A DNA stretch of 64,000 bases. Source: JACKIC01 sp964392305 (GTDB taxonomy: Bacteria > Planctomycetota > UBA1135 > UBA2386). A program made the translations under genes and the position numbers. Shown here piece after piece: positions 55,281 through 64,000 of the stretch; position 1 is the stretch's first letter; the number at the start of each line of letters is the position of its first letter. The stretch spans positions 62,001 through 126,000 of the forward strand of contig CAYMPV010000011.1 in NCBI GenBank assembly GCA_964392305.1, written 5' to 3'. The notes under the pieces are model-generated. The model saw only the letters and a program-made list of their open reading frames with translations, had not been told where the DNA came from and ran no database searches.

Positions 55281-56010
55281 TCAGCCCGTAGGCGACGCCG
55301 ACGCCGAGCGCGAGCACCAGCGCATACACCAGCGCCTTCATGCCGCCGCCCATCTGCGCCAGGTCGTCGCCGAGCACGCCGCCGCGGTTGTCCTTCTTGT
55401 TGAACTGCAGGATGCGCGGCTGCTGCACCATCTCGGTCGCCGCCGCGGGGGCCGGCCCCTTCTTGGCCGCGGGCGCCTCGCGCTTCTTGACCTCGACGAT
55501 CTCGTCGGCGAACTCGACCACGCGGCTCGGCGGCGGGGCCGACGGTGCTGCAGCGCGCGGCGGGGCCGGCGTCGGTGCGGGAGTCGGTGCAGGTGGCGGC
55601 GGAGCTGCCGCTGGCGCCGCGCCGGCGAACAGGTCGTCGTCGCCGAACAATTCGTCGCTGTCGGTCGAAGCCGGGGGCGCGGCGGCCGGCGTTGCGGTCG
55701 GTGTTGCCGGGCCCGCGGCCGACGCCGTCGGCAGCGCGCCTTCGCAGTAGAACAACACGTGGCTGCCGATCTGCACCTCGTCGCCGGGCCGCAGCACGCG
55801 CCGCGTCACCGTCTTGCCGTTGAGCAGCGTGCCGTTGCTGCTGCCCAGGTCTTCGATCTCGACGACGCCGGCCTCGACGATCAGGCGCGCGTGCCGCCGC
55901 GACGCCTTGGTGTCGTCGAGCACGACGTCACAACCGGCGACGCGACCGATCACCAACTCGCCGCGCACCACGATCGTGCGCCCGTCCGCCATCATCAGGT
56001 AACCGCTCAA
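55264..56010 (-). CDS. Tail-anchored FHA-domain protein
   Basis: The 248-residue protein starts at TTG, seven bases after GGAG. It has an N-terminal FHA domain (about 8-90: VRGELVIGRVAGCDVVLDD, KASRRHARL, EDLGSSNGTLLNGKTV), a long Pro/Ala-rich linker (about 95-210) with an acidic patch (DELFGDDDLF), a short basic segment and a final TM helix (MKALVYALVLALGVGVAYGL). It is thus a phosphothreonine-binding domain held at the cytoplasmic face of the membrane. It would read Ser/Thr phosphorylation; no Ser/Thr kinase is in the window. The start choice excludes about 100 upstream residues that show no conservation. Confidence 0.78.
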   Translation of the reverse strand: MSGYLMMADGRTIVVRGELVIGRVAGCDVVLDDTKASRRHARLIVEAGVVEIEDLGSSNGTLLNGKTVTRRVLRPGDEVQIGSHVLFYCEGALPTASAAGPATPTATPAAAPPASTDSDELFGDDDLFAGAAPAAAPPPPAPTPAPTPAPPRAAAPSAPPPSRVVEFADEIVEVKKREAPAAKKGPAPAAATEMVQQPRILQFNKKDNRGGVLGDDLAQMGGGMKALVYALVLALGVGVAYGLITYLR

Positions 56011-56017
56011 GGCATCG

Positions 56018-56021
56018 CTCC
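56018..56021 (-). promoter_or_regulatory. Ribosome-binding site deciding a TTG start
   Basis: GGAG on the minus strand is 7 bases before the TTG at 56010; the in-frame ATG at 55995 has no such site. Confidence 0.5.
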
Positions 56022-56083
56022 GCGTCGCTCTTTGTGCTGCTGCAGGGAGAACATGAAGCGGCGAAGGATAGCATCGCCGCGGC

Positions 56084-56941
56084 ATGGTCACCGCCATCTC
56101 GGTGCAGCAACTGTCGGTCTCGTTCCCAGGTCGCGGCTCCCGCGCCCGCGTCAGCGCGTTGACCGACGTCAGCTTGCAGCTGCCGAGCGGCCAGATCCTG
56201 GGTGTGCTCGGCCCCAACGGCTCGGGCAAGACCACCCTGCTGCGGGCACTCGCGGGCCTGCAGGCGCCCACCAGCGGCGAGGTCGTGGTGCTCGGCCAGC
56301 CGGCCACGGCCGCGGCACTGCGCCGGCGCGTCGCGTTCCAGCCCGAGGGGGCGCTGCCGCTCGGTGTGCTGTCGGCACCGGAGATGCTCGCCTACTTCGG
56401 CGCGCAGTTGGGCCTGGCCAACGACGACTCCGATCGGCGCGCGGCGCGGCTGCTGCAGAGCCTGGATCTCGAACACGCCGGCAACCGCCGCGCCTCGACC
56501 TTCAGCACCGGCATGTGCAAGCGGCTGGCCCTGGCGATGGCGCTGCTCGCCGATCCCGAGGTGCTGCTGCTCGACGAACCGACCTCCGGCCTGGACCCGT
56601 TCGGCAGCGAGGCGGTGATGACGATCCTGCGCGAACGCGCCGCCGCCGGCACCACCATCGTGCTGGCTTCGCACCACCTGCTCGAGGTCGAGGAGATCTG
56701 CGATCAGGTGCTGATCCTGCAAGGCGGTCGCCGCCGCGCGTTGGGTTCGCTCGACGAACTGCTGGCCACCGGGGAACGTGCCGTGGTGGTGCGCGGCGCC
56801 GACGACGCCGGCGTGGCGCGGCTCGCCGAAGCGGCTCGCGCGCTGGGCATCGAAGTGGCGCGCACCGAGCCAGCGCGGCGCAACCTGTTCGCGCTGTTCC
56901 GACAACTCGCGCGCAACGGGAACGGGAGCCCCGAGCGGTGA
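56084..56941 (+). CDS. ABC transporter ATP-binding protein
   Basis: The 285-residue ATPase has Walker A GPNGSGKTTLL (about 43-53), a Q-loop in VAFQPEGALPL, the signature FSTGMCKRLALA (instead of LSGGQ), Walker B VLLLDEPTSGLDP and the H-loop LASHHLLEVEE. It matches the CcmA/NodI/DrrA exporter group, which usually pair with integral-membrane permeases. The ATG lies 9 bases after TAGCAT, with no Shine-Dalgarno. It is coupled by GTGA to a permease-like gene and belongs to a three-gene operon. The transported substrate is unknown. Confidence 0.9.
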   Translation: MVTAISVQQLSVSFPGRGSRARVSALTDVSLQLPSGQILGVLGPNGSGKTTLLRALAGLQAPTSGEVVVLGQPATAAALRRRVAFQPEGALPLGVLSAPEMLAYFGAQLGLANDDSDRRAARLLQSLDLEHAGNRRASTFSTGMCKRLALAMALLADPEVLLLDEPTSGLDPFGSEAVMTILRERAAAGTTIVLASHHLLEVEEICDQVLILQGGRRRALGSLDELLATGERAVVVRGADDAGVARLAEAARALGIEVARTEPARRNLFALFRQLARNGNGSPER

Positions 56942-57969
56942 CCCGGGGCGCAGCGCGACACCCGGTGACGCTGGCGTTGTGGCGCTGCGTCGCCGTCGCC
57001 GGCTGGCCGACGCTGGCCGCTGCGGCAGTGGCGTTCTTGTTCGCGCGGCTCAGCGCACCGATGGTCGAGCCTGGCGCCGCGACGGCAACCCAGAGTCCGT
57101 GGCTGCTGCTGCCGTTGCTGACCGCGACCGGTTGCTGCACCGGCGCGGCGATCCGCCTGTGGCCGCTGTTCGCGGCGCAACAACCCGGCGCCGATTGGTT
57201 GTGGCGCTGGCAACGCGGACCGCTGCGCGGCGTCGGCGCGGTGATCGCCGGCGCGCTGTTGGCGCAGTTCGCGTTGACGCTGCCGCTGACCACGGTGTTC
57301 GCGCTCGCGCTCGGCGCGCCGACCGAGGCCCGCGTCGTGCTGCGGCCGCGCCTGCCCGAACTGCCGGTGCTGCAGGCGCCCGGTCAGCGCCTGGTCGCGT
57401 CGCTGCCCGGCGACGTCGCCCTGAGTGAACTGCGGCTGCGGCCGCGCGCGGGTCTGCCGGGCAGCCCGTTCGCGGCCAGCGTGCTCGAACTGCGTCTCGA
57501 CGGTGAACTGCAGGCAGGGGCGCTGCCCGGTTTCGAACAGGACCATCAGCTCGTCGTCGTGCCGCTGCCTTCCCGAGCCGTGGCCGAGTTCGAGTTGCGC
57601 CTGACCGCAGGCTCGGTGCCACTGTGGTTCGACGCGGGCAGCCTCGAGTGCATCGCCGCCGCACCGCGCTCGACGCTCGCCAACGGCGTGTCGACCGCGC
57701 TGCTGGCCTTGTTGCCGACGTTGTTGGCCCTGGCTCTGGCGGCGCTCGCCGGCGCGGCCTCGACGACACCGACCGTCGCGCTCGTCGCCGGCAGCTGCCT
57801 GTTCGTGACCACGATCGGCGCCATCGGCCCGTTGGACCCGGCGATCGACGCGCTGTTGCGCGGCCGCTGGATCGTGGGCTCGGGCACATTCGGCGCCGCC
57901 GTCCCCTTTCTTGCCGCGGCGTGCATGGCCATGATCGGCAGGATGTTGCTGCAAGGGCAAAGACGATGA
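56938..57969 (+). CDS. Membrane protein, probable ABC permease-associated subunit
   Basis: The GTG start (overlapping the ATPase stop) gives 343 residues. TM helices are seen near the N-terminus (WPTLAAAAVAFLFARL, LLLPLLTATGCCTGAAIRLW), in GAVIAGALLAQFALTLPL, and at the C-terminus (LLALLPTLLALALAALAG, ALVAGSCLFVTTIGAIG, FLAAACMAMIGRMLL). Between them is a periplasmic beta-rich domain (about 125-230). The plan fits the membrane partner of the ATPase. Family not recognised. The stop overlaps the next start. Confidence 0.7.
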   Translation: MTRGAARHPVTLALWRCVAVAGWPTLAAAAVAFLFARLSAPMVEPGAATATQSPWLLLPLLTATGCCTGAAIRLWPLFAAQQPGADWLWRWQRGPLRGVGAVIAGALLAQFALTLPLTTVFALALGAPTEARVVLRPRLPELPVLQAPGQRLVASLPGDVALSELRLRPRAGLPGSPFAASVLELRLDGELQAGALPGFEQDHQLVVVPLPSRAVAEFELRLTAGSVPLWFDAGSLECIAAAPRSTLANGVSTALLALLPTLLALALAALAGAASTTPTVALVAGSCLFVTTIGAIGPLDPAIDALLRGRWIVGSGTFGAAVPFLAAACMAMIGRMLLQGQRR

Positions 57970-58748
57970 TGCGCGCGCGCGCCCGGTTGGTGCTCGCCGC
58001 AGCCCTGTCGGGCGCCGCCGCGACGCTGGTGCCGCCGTCGTTCGGAGCGGTGCGCGAAGTTGCCTCGTGGTTGGTGCGGCCCGCGGTGCTGCCGTTCGCG
58101 TGGCGCGCAGTCGACGCCGCCCAACAACGCGGCGACGCCAACGAATTGTTCGCGCGCGCCCAGCAGGTCCTCGACTGGTTGCCCGGCTGGACCGACGGTC
58201 ACATGGTGTTCGCCTACCGCTTCGCGCTGGACGGCGGCCAGACCAACGGCGACCCGGCGTCGCGCCGCGACGCCGCGCTGCGGCGCCTGGACATCGCCAT
58301 GAACTGGCTCGAACGGGCCCGCGCCGACGCCGGCCGCCGCCTGCCGCAGCTGCTGCAGACGTTGTCGTTCCTGCCGGTGCTGGCCGAGATGCAGGAGCCG
58401 GGACTGCGTGAGCTGCTGCGCGGGCGCGGCGGCGCCGCCGGCATCGCCGACCGGTATCTGGAGGAAGCCGAGGTCCTCACTGGTTCGGCGGCCGTGCGTG
58501 AGCAACGCCTGTTCTTCACCCCGCAGCTGGTCGCGGCCATGCTCGACGCCGGGCAGCGGGCCCTGGCGCGCAAGGTGCTGCTCACCGCGATCGCGCGCAG
58601 CGCCGACGTTCGCAACCGCGAACTGGCCACCGAGTGGCGCCAGCGGCTCGAGGAACTCGTGCGCTGGCTCGACGGCGACGCCAGCGTCGACCTCACCGCG
58701 CTGCGCGCCGACGCACGCTTCTCGGTGTTGGGGCCCCATCTGCGCTGA
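57966..58748 (+). CDS. Helical exported or anchored protein, third gene of ABC operon
   Basis: The 260-residue protein starts at an ATG overlapping the previous stop. An N-terminal TM/signal (ARLVLAAALSGAAATLVPPS) is followed by an all-helical body with TPR-like features: AVDAAQQRGDANELFARAQQ, RRLDIAMNWLERARADAGRR, LEEAEVLTGSAAVREQRLFF and ALARKVLLTAIARSADVRNR. It may scaffold the transporter or its substrate. No family was assigned. The operon ends here, 41 bases before dedA. Confidence 0.7.
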   Translation: MMRARARLVLAAALSGAAATLVPPSFGAVREVASWLVRPAVLPFAWRAVDAAQQRGDANELFARAQQVLDWLPGWTDGHMVFAYRFALDGGQTNGDPASRRDAALRRLDIAMNWLERARADAGRRLPQLLQTLSFLPVLAEMQEPGLRELLRGRGGAAGIADRYLEEAEVLTGSAAVREQRLFFTPQLVAAMLDAGQRALARKVLLTAIARSADVRNRELATEWRQRLEELVRWLDGDASVDLTALRADARFSVLGPHLR

Positions 58749-58789
58749 CCGCTTCACCTGTTTGAGCGAACGCACCTGATCCGCCAGCG

Positions 58790-59608
58790 ATGTTCGACCA
58801 GATCGTAGCCGCCCTGACCGAGAACCCGTACCTGGGGGTCGCGCTGGTGTTCCTGCTGTGCGGCCTGGGGTTCCCGCTGCCCGAGGAGATCGTGCTGCTG
58901 GCCGCGGGCTACGTCTGCGCCAAGTTCCCCGAACACGCCTCGCTGCCCTTGATGATGGCCTGGTGCGCCGGCGCGATCCTGGCCGGTGACCTGCTGCCGT
59001 TCGTGCTGGGCCGGGTGTTCGGCGTGCGGCTGCTGCGCCTGCGTTGGCTGCGTTACTACGTCACCAAACAGCGCCTCGCCAACTTCGACCGCTGGTTTCG
59101 CCGGCGCGGCGATCTGGTGATCTTCATCGCCCGGTTCGTCGCCGGCCTGCGCGTGGTGGCGTTCTTCACCGCCGGCTCGATGAAGATGCCGTGGCGGCGT
59201 TTCCTGTTCTACGACGGCCTGGGCATCGCGCTGATCGTGCCGCTGCTGACCTGGCTCGGTTACCAGAGCGCCGACTTCATCGAGCGCATGATCACCACCG
59301 TGCAGCGCGTCGAACGCGGCATCCTGTGGGGCGCGATCGGCGGCCTGCTGGTGGTCGGCGCGTGGTTCTGGATCTGGAAGCGGCGGCGGCGGCTCGCGAA
59401 GCAGCAGGCGCCGCGCGACACCTTCGTCGAACCCAAGCAGCCGATCGCCGTGCCGGACGCGGCGGCGATGCCGGCGACGGGTCACGAGGCGGTCGAGCCT
59501 CCGACCGCCGATCCGGCAACCGAGGCTGCCGATTCGCAAACCGACGCCGCCACCGAGCCCCCGACGCCACCGGCCGATCCCGACGATTCCCCGCGACCGG
59601 CGGGCTGA
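58790..59608 (+). CDS. DedA family inner-membrane protein
   Basis: The 272-residue protein has the SNARE-associated/VTT (DedA) pattern: NPYLGVALVFLLCGLGFPLP (E near the re-entrant helix), WCAGAILAGDLLPFVLGR, FIARFVAGLRVVAFFTAGSM (with the conserved Arg), and several later TM helices. DedA proteins support membrane homeostasis and are proposed to flip undecaprenyl-phosphate or phospholipids. The C-terminal 75 residues are an acidic Pro/Asp/Ala/Thr-rich tail, longer than usual. No ribosome-binding site is evident. Confidence 0.9.
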   Translation: MFDQIVAALTENPYLGVALVFLLCGLGFPLPEEIVLLAAGYVCAKFPEHASLPLMMAWCAGAILAGDLLPFVLGRVFGVRLLRLRWLRYYVTKQRLANFDRWFRRRGDLVIFIARFVAGLRVVAFFTAGSMKMPWRRFLFYDGLGIALIVPLLTWLGYQSADFIERMITTVQRVERGILWGAIGGLLVVGAWFWIWKRRRRLAKQQAPRDTFVEPKQPIAVPDAAAMPATGHEAVEPPTADPATEAADSQTDAATEPPTPPADPDDSPRPAG

Positions 59609-59632
59609 TCGCGGCGCCCGGCCGAGTCGCGC

Positions 59633-59662
59633 TTGCTCCCGAACGGGCCCGGCGGCTATCTT
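59633..59662 (+). promoter_or_regulatory. Candidate sigma70 promoter of hppA
   Basis: TTGCTC (59633-59638) and TATCTT (59657-59662) are separated by 18 bases, 41 bases upstream of the hppA ATG. The -10 matches the TATxxT style seen upstream of several genes here. Confidence 0.4.
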
Positions 59663-59703
59663 GCCGCCCCACTTTTTCGCACCGGCCCTCGGAACGCTCC
59701 CCC

Positions 59704-61767
<2,064 letters not shown>

Positions 61768-61790
61768 TGCTGCGCGCATGAATTTCTCCG

Positions 61791-61832
61791 CGCCCCTGCC
61801 GGGAACCCTCCCGGCGGGGGCGCTTTCCTTGG
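61791..61832 (+). terminator. Rho-independent terminator after hppA
   Basis: CGCCCCTGCCGGG pairs with CCCGGCGGGGGCG (13 pairs, one T-G) around an AACCCT loop, followed by CTTTCCTT. It starts 23 bases after the hppA stop. Confidence 0.85.
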
Positions 61833-61850
61833 TGCCCCCCGATCCGGGGG

Positions 61851-61879
61851 CTTACCCCAACCAGCCGCTGCGGTATCCT
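61851..61879 (+). promoter_or_regulatory. Candidate sigma70 promoter of rsfS
   Basis: CTTACC (61851-61856) and TATCCT (61874-61879) are spaced by 17 bases, about 50 bases upstream of the TTG start. The -35 is weak. Confidence 0.35.
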
Positions 61880-61929
61880 CCGCCGATCGCGGGCGTCGAA
61901 AGGCGACGCACCGCCCCCAACCGAGAGCT

Positions 61930-62532
61930 TTGAGCACCCCCCTTCCCGACCGTCGTTCGTCATCCTCCTCCCCCCTCGCCCCGAGCGCCGCTGCCGATGC
62001 GGTGCGACTCGCGCTGCACATCGCGCAGCGCCTGGACGAGAAGCAAGCCGAGGACATCGCCGTGCTCGACGTCTCCGGTCCGTTGGTGATCGCCGACGTG
62101 TTCGTCGTCGCCACGGTCAACAGCACGCGGCAGGCGCAGGCCCTGGCGCGTGAGATCGACCAGGAGGTCAAGGGCCTGCGCGGCCGCCGCCGGCGCAACA
62201 CGGGCGGCCTCGAGACCGAGGACTCGAACTGGGTGCTGCTCGACTTCGACGACGTCGTCGTGCACCTGTTCCTGCCCGAAGCGCGCGTCTACTACGCCCT
62301 CGAAGAGCTGTGGGCCGACGTGCCGCGCATCCCGTTCACGCCGGCGCCCAAGCCCGTCGCCGCACCCGTCGAGCGCCGTCAGCCGACGTTGGCCGGCATC
62401 GACCTCGACGAACTGCGCCTCGGCGACTTCGGCGCGATCGTGCCGGACGACACCGAAACGGACGAAGGTGATGCTGGCGACGGTGATGCGAACCCGACCG
62501 CCCCGGACCAGAGCGACGACCGCCCCGAGTAG
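61930..62532 (+). CDS. rsfS: Ribosome silencing factor RsfS (with acidic C-terminal extension)
   Basis: The 200-residue protein has the RsfS/Iojap core (about 20-125: RLDEKQAEDIAVLDVSG, VIADVFVVATVNSTRQAQAL, LETEDSNWVLLDFDDVVVHL, YYALEELWADVPR). RsfS binds ribosomal protein uL14 to block subunit joining in starvation. Usual length is 105-130 residues; here a Ser/Pro-rich start of about 20 residues and an acidic tail of about 75 (ending SDDRPE) are added. The start is a TTG without a strong ribosome-binding site. It is unlinked from the usual nadD neighbour. Confidence 0.9.
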   Translation: MSTPLPDRRSSSSSPLAPSAAADAVRLALHIAQRLDEKQAEDIAVLDVSGPLVIADVFVVATVNSTRQAQALAREIDQEVKGLRGRRRRNTGGLETEDSNWVLLDFDDVVVHLFLPEARVYYALEELWADVPRIPFTPAPKPVAAPVERRQPTLAGIDLDELRLGDFGAIVPDDTETDEGDAGDGDANPTAPDQSDDRPE

Positions 62533-62665
62533 GCGCCGCGACGAGCGCACCCCACCGCCTGGATCGAGGATTCGGACCGCGACGGTGGAGCCTGCCCCCC
62601 GTTGCCGTCGATACTGACCCTGTGGTCACGACAGGACTCGCGGCGAACCGACCACGAACCTCCCC

Positions 62666-64000
62666 ATGACCGAACCGATCCAGTGGCAACACTTCGAAGC
62701 GGCGACGCTGCGTCGGGCCGCCGACACGGATCGACCGGTGTTGATGGTGCTGGTCGCACCGTGGTGCCAACACTGCCGCGATCTGCTGCAGACCAGCTTC
62801 ACCGATCCGCAGGTCGTGCACCTCGTGCACGAGAACTTCGTGCCGGTGCTCGTCGATGCCGAACGACGCCCTGACGTCAACCAGCGCTACGGCACCGGCG
62901 CCTGGCCGACGATCGCCTGGCTGACGCCCGAAGGGGAGCTGATCGCTCACGAGAACCACCTCGGCCCCGAACAGCTGCGGCAGCGCCTCGAACGGGTGCG
63001 CGCCGCCTGGCGCGAGGAGAAGGACGCGATCCGCAGCGGCCTCAAGGAACTGTGGTCCCACCACGGCGATCGCGGCAGCCAGCGCCGCAACCGCCTGCGC
63101 CGCGAGATGGTCGACGAGGTCGCCGACGCGATCTACGAGAAGTTCGACCACCGCCACGGCGGGTTCGGCGAGGGCAGCAAGTTCCCGCACCCCGAAGCGA
63201 TCGACTTCGCGCTCGTACAGGTCAGCAAGCGCCGCGACGATCGGATGCTCGAGGTCGCCACCAGGACCCTCGACGCGATGATGGAGAGTCCGATGCAGGA
63301 CATCGTCGAGGGCGGCTTCTTCCGGTTCTCGCGCACCGCCGACTGGCACACCCCCAACCACGAGAAGATCCTCGACCAGAACGCGCTGGTGCTGCGCGCC
63401 TACCTCGAGGGTTACCAGGTGTTCGGCAAGGAGGCCTACCGCCGCGCCGCCACCGGCATCGCGCAGTGGATCAGCGAACGCATGCGCAACCCCGACACCG
63501 GCGCCTTCGCCGGCAGTCAGGATGCCGACGCCGACTACTTCCAGGCTTCGCGCGAACAACGCGAGCTGCGCCAGGAACCCTCGATCGACCGCACCGTGTA
63601 CTGCCACGCCAACGCGCTGACGATCTCGGCCCTGTTCAAGGCCGCCGTCGTGCTCGGCGAACCGCGTTACAAGGAAGAGGCCCTGACGGCGCTGCGGTTC
63701 GTGCTCGAGAACCTCTACGACGGCCGCGACGTCTTCCACTACTGGGACGGCACCTACCACCTGCCGGGCCTGCTCGGTGACCAGGCCCACCTGATCCGCG
63801 CGCTGATCGATGCCTCGCAGAACACCGGCGACGCCGACCTGCTGCTGCCCGCCGAGGCGATCGCCGAACGTGCGATCGCCCGCCACAAGGCGCCCAACGG
63901 CGGCTTCTACGACATCCTGCCGAGCACCAGCCAGCAGGGCTCGATGAGCCGCCGCAACCGCTCGATCCTCGACAACGCCACCATGGCCGAGTCGCTCGTG
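62666..64000 (+). CDS. DUF255/SSP411-type thioredoxin-domain protein, 3' truncated
   Basis: The frame is open from ATG 62666 to the window end (445 residues visible). The N-terminal thioredoxin-like domain has APWCQHC (C34 and C37), and a helical glycosidase-like region follows, with KFPHPEAIDFAL, GGFFRFSRTADWHTPNHEKI, LDQNALVLRAYLEGYQVFG, FAGSQDADADYF and DGTYHLPGLLGDQAHLIRAL. This matches the YyaL/SSP411 (SPATA20) family, whose members join thioredoxin and (alpha/alpha)6-barrel folds and whose role remains unclear. About 200 further residues should lie beyond the window. Confidence 0.88.
   Translation, partial: MTEPIQWQHFEAATLRRAADTDRPVLMVLVAPWCQHCRDLLQTSFTDPQVVHLVHENFVPVLVDAERRPDVNQRYGTGAWPTIAWLTPEGELIAHENHLGPEQLRQRLERVRAAWREEKDAIRSGLKELWSHHGDRGSQRRNRLRREMVDEVADAIYEKFDHRHGGFGEGSKFPHPEAIDFALVQVSKRRDDRMLEVATRTLDAMMESPMQDIVEGGFFRFSRTADWHTPNHEKILDQNALVLRAYLEGYQVFGKEAYRRAATGIAQWISERMRNPDTGAFAGSQDADADYFQASREQRELRQEPSIDRTVYCHANALTISALFKAAVVLGEPRYKEEALTALRFVLENLYDGRDVFHYWDGTYHLPGLLGDQAHLIRALIDASQNTGDADLLLPAEAIAERAIARHKAPNGGFYDILPSTSQQGSMSRRNRSILDNATMAESLV

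Noticed and set aside
55075..57969. 964-residue plus-strand open frame including the ABC permease
   Set aside because: Only the part from 56938 matches a membrane protein; the earlier part is antisense to the FHA gene and out of frame with the third glycosyltransferase and the ATPase.

Overview
This 64 kb window is GC-rich and densely packed bacterial chromosome carrying mostly housekeeping genes plus many secreted or membrane-anchored proteins of unknown role. No insertion sequence, integrase, phage gene or CRISPR array was seen. The best guess for the source is a planctomycete, perhaps from a poorly cultured lineage. This is inferred from gene content: large exported proteins with carboxypeptidase-regulatory-like repeats, a secreted beta-helix protein opening with a Planctomycete-style LVGPGGHAQ segment, a ceramidase-like lipoprotein, a K+-dependent membrane pyrophosphatase and many single-TM hypothetical proteins. 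LptF and LptG show a Gram-negative envelope. An acidobacterium or myxobacterium is not excluded, because there is no rRNA or ribosomal protein operon to settle it.

Layout. 1-4.2 kb: a truncated exported repeat protein, a membrane-anchored hypothetical and a DUF1444 protein. 4.4-11.2 kb: an FHA protein with a degenerate sigma54-activator domain, a cysteine desulfurase, MutS and a GNAT enzyme. 11.2-15 kb: LptF, LptG and a 38-residue membrane microprotein, diverging from a protein with two fused Kdo/WaaP-type kinase domains. 15-20.5 kb: a minus-strand short-chain acyl-CoA operon (thiolase, 3-hydroxyacyl-CoA dehydrogenase, two acyl-CoA dehydrogenases) with SppA inside it. 20.7-22.8 kb: a three-gene operon (2-TM HAMP protein, small TM protein, beta-rich exported protein) running into tRNA-Ala(CGC). 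23-26.6 kb: an FlhG/MinD-type ATPase, an HU protein, a nitrilase-family amidase and a group-2-like sigma factor. 26.9-30.3 kb: Mrp, a DUF1858 protein and thioredoxin, flanked by two exported Ig-like membrane proteins. 30.3-33.5 kb: LipB, XseA with an extra N-terminal HARP-like domain, XseB and an M50 protease homologue.

33.5-37.4 kb: a ceramidase-like lipoprotein coupled to a SirB1-type protein, and a PLP decarboxylase. 37.4-43.2 kb: an apparent sensory operon (pseudopilin, 2-TM HAMP protein, HAMP histidine kinase), tRNA-Leu(GAG) with a strong terminator, and a 709-residue anchored orphan. 43.3-48.9 kb: an aminotransferase, an OB-DEDDy exonuclease and two exported proteins. 48.9-52 kb: a SAMHD1-like HD hydrolase and another exported repeat protein. 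52.1-58.7 kb: three translationally coupled GT4 glycosyltransferases, a tail-anchored FHA protein and a coupled ABC-transporter operon. 58.8-64 kb: DedA, HppA, RsfS and the start of a DUF255/SSP411-type thioredoxin-domain protein.

Organisation. Translational coupling by 1-4 base overlaps (ATGA or GTGA) is widespread. Four convergent pairs overlap at their 3' ends and some divergent pairs start only 11-20 bases apart. Shine-Dalgarno sites are visible for only a minority of genes. The most promising leads are the pilin/HAMP/kinase operon, the HARP-XseA fusion, the FHA protein with a disabled ATPase, the tandem sugar-kinase-like fusion beside LptFG, and the OB-exonuclease fusion.
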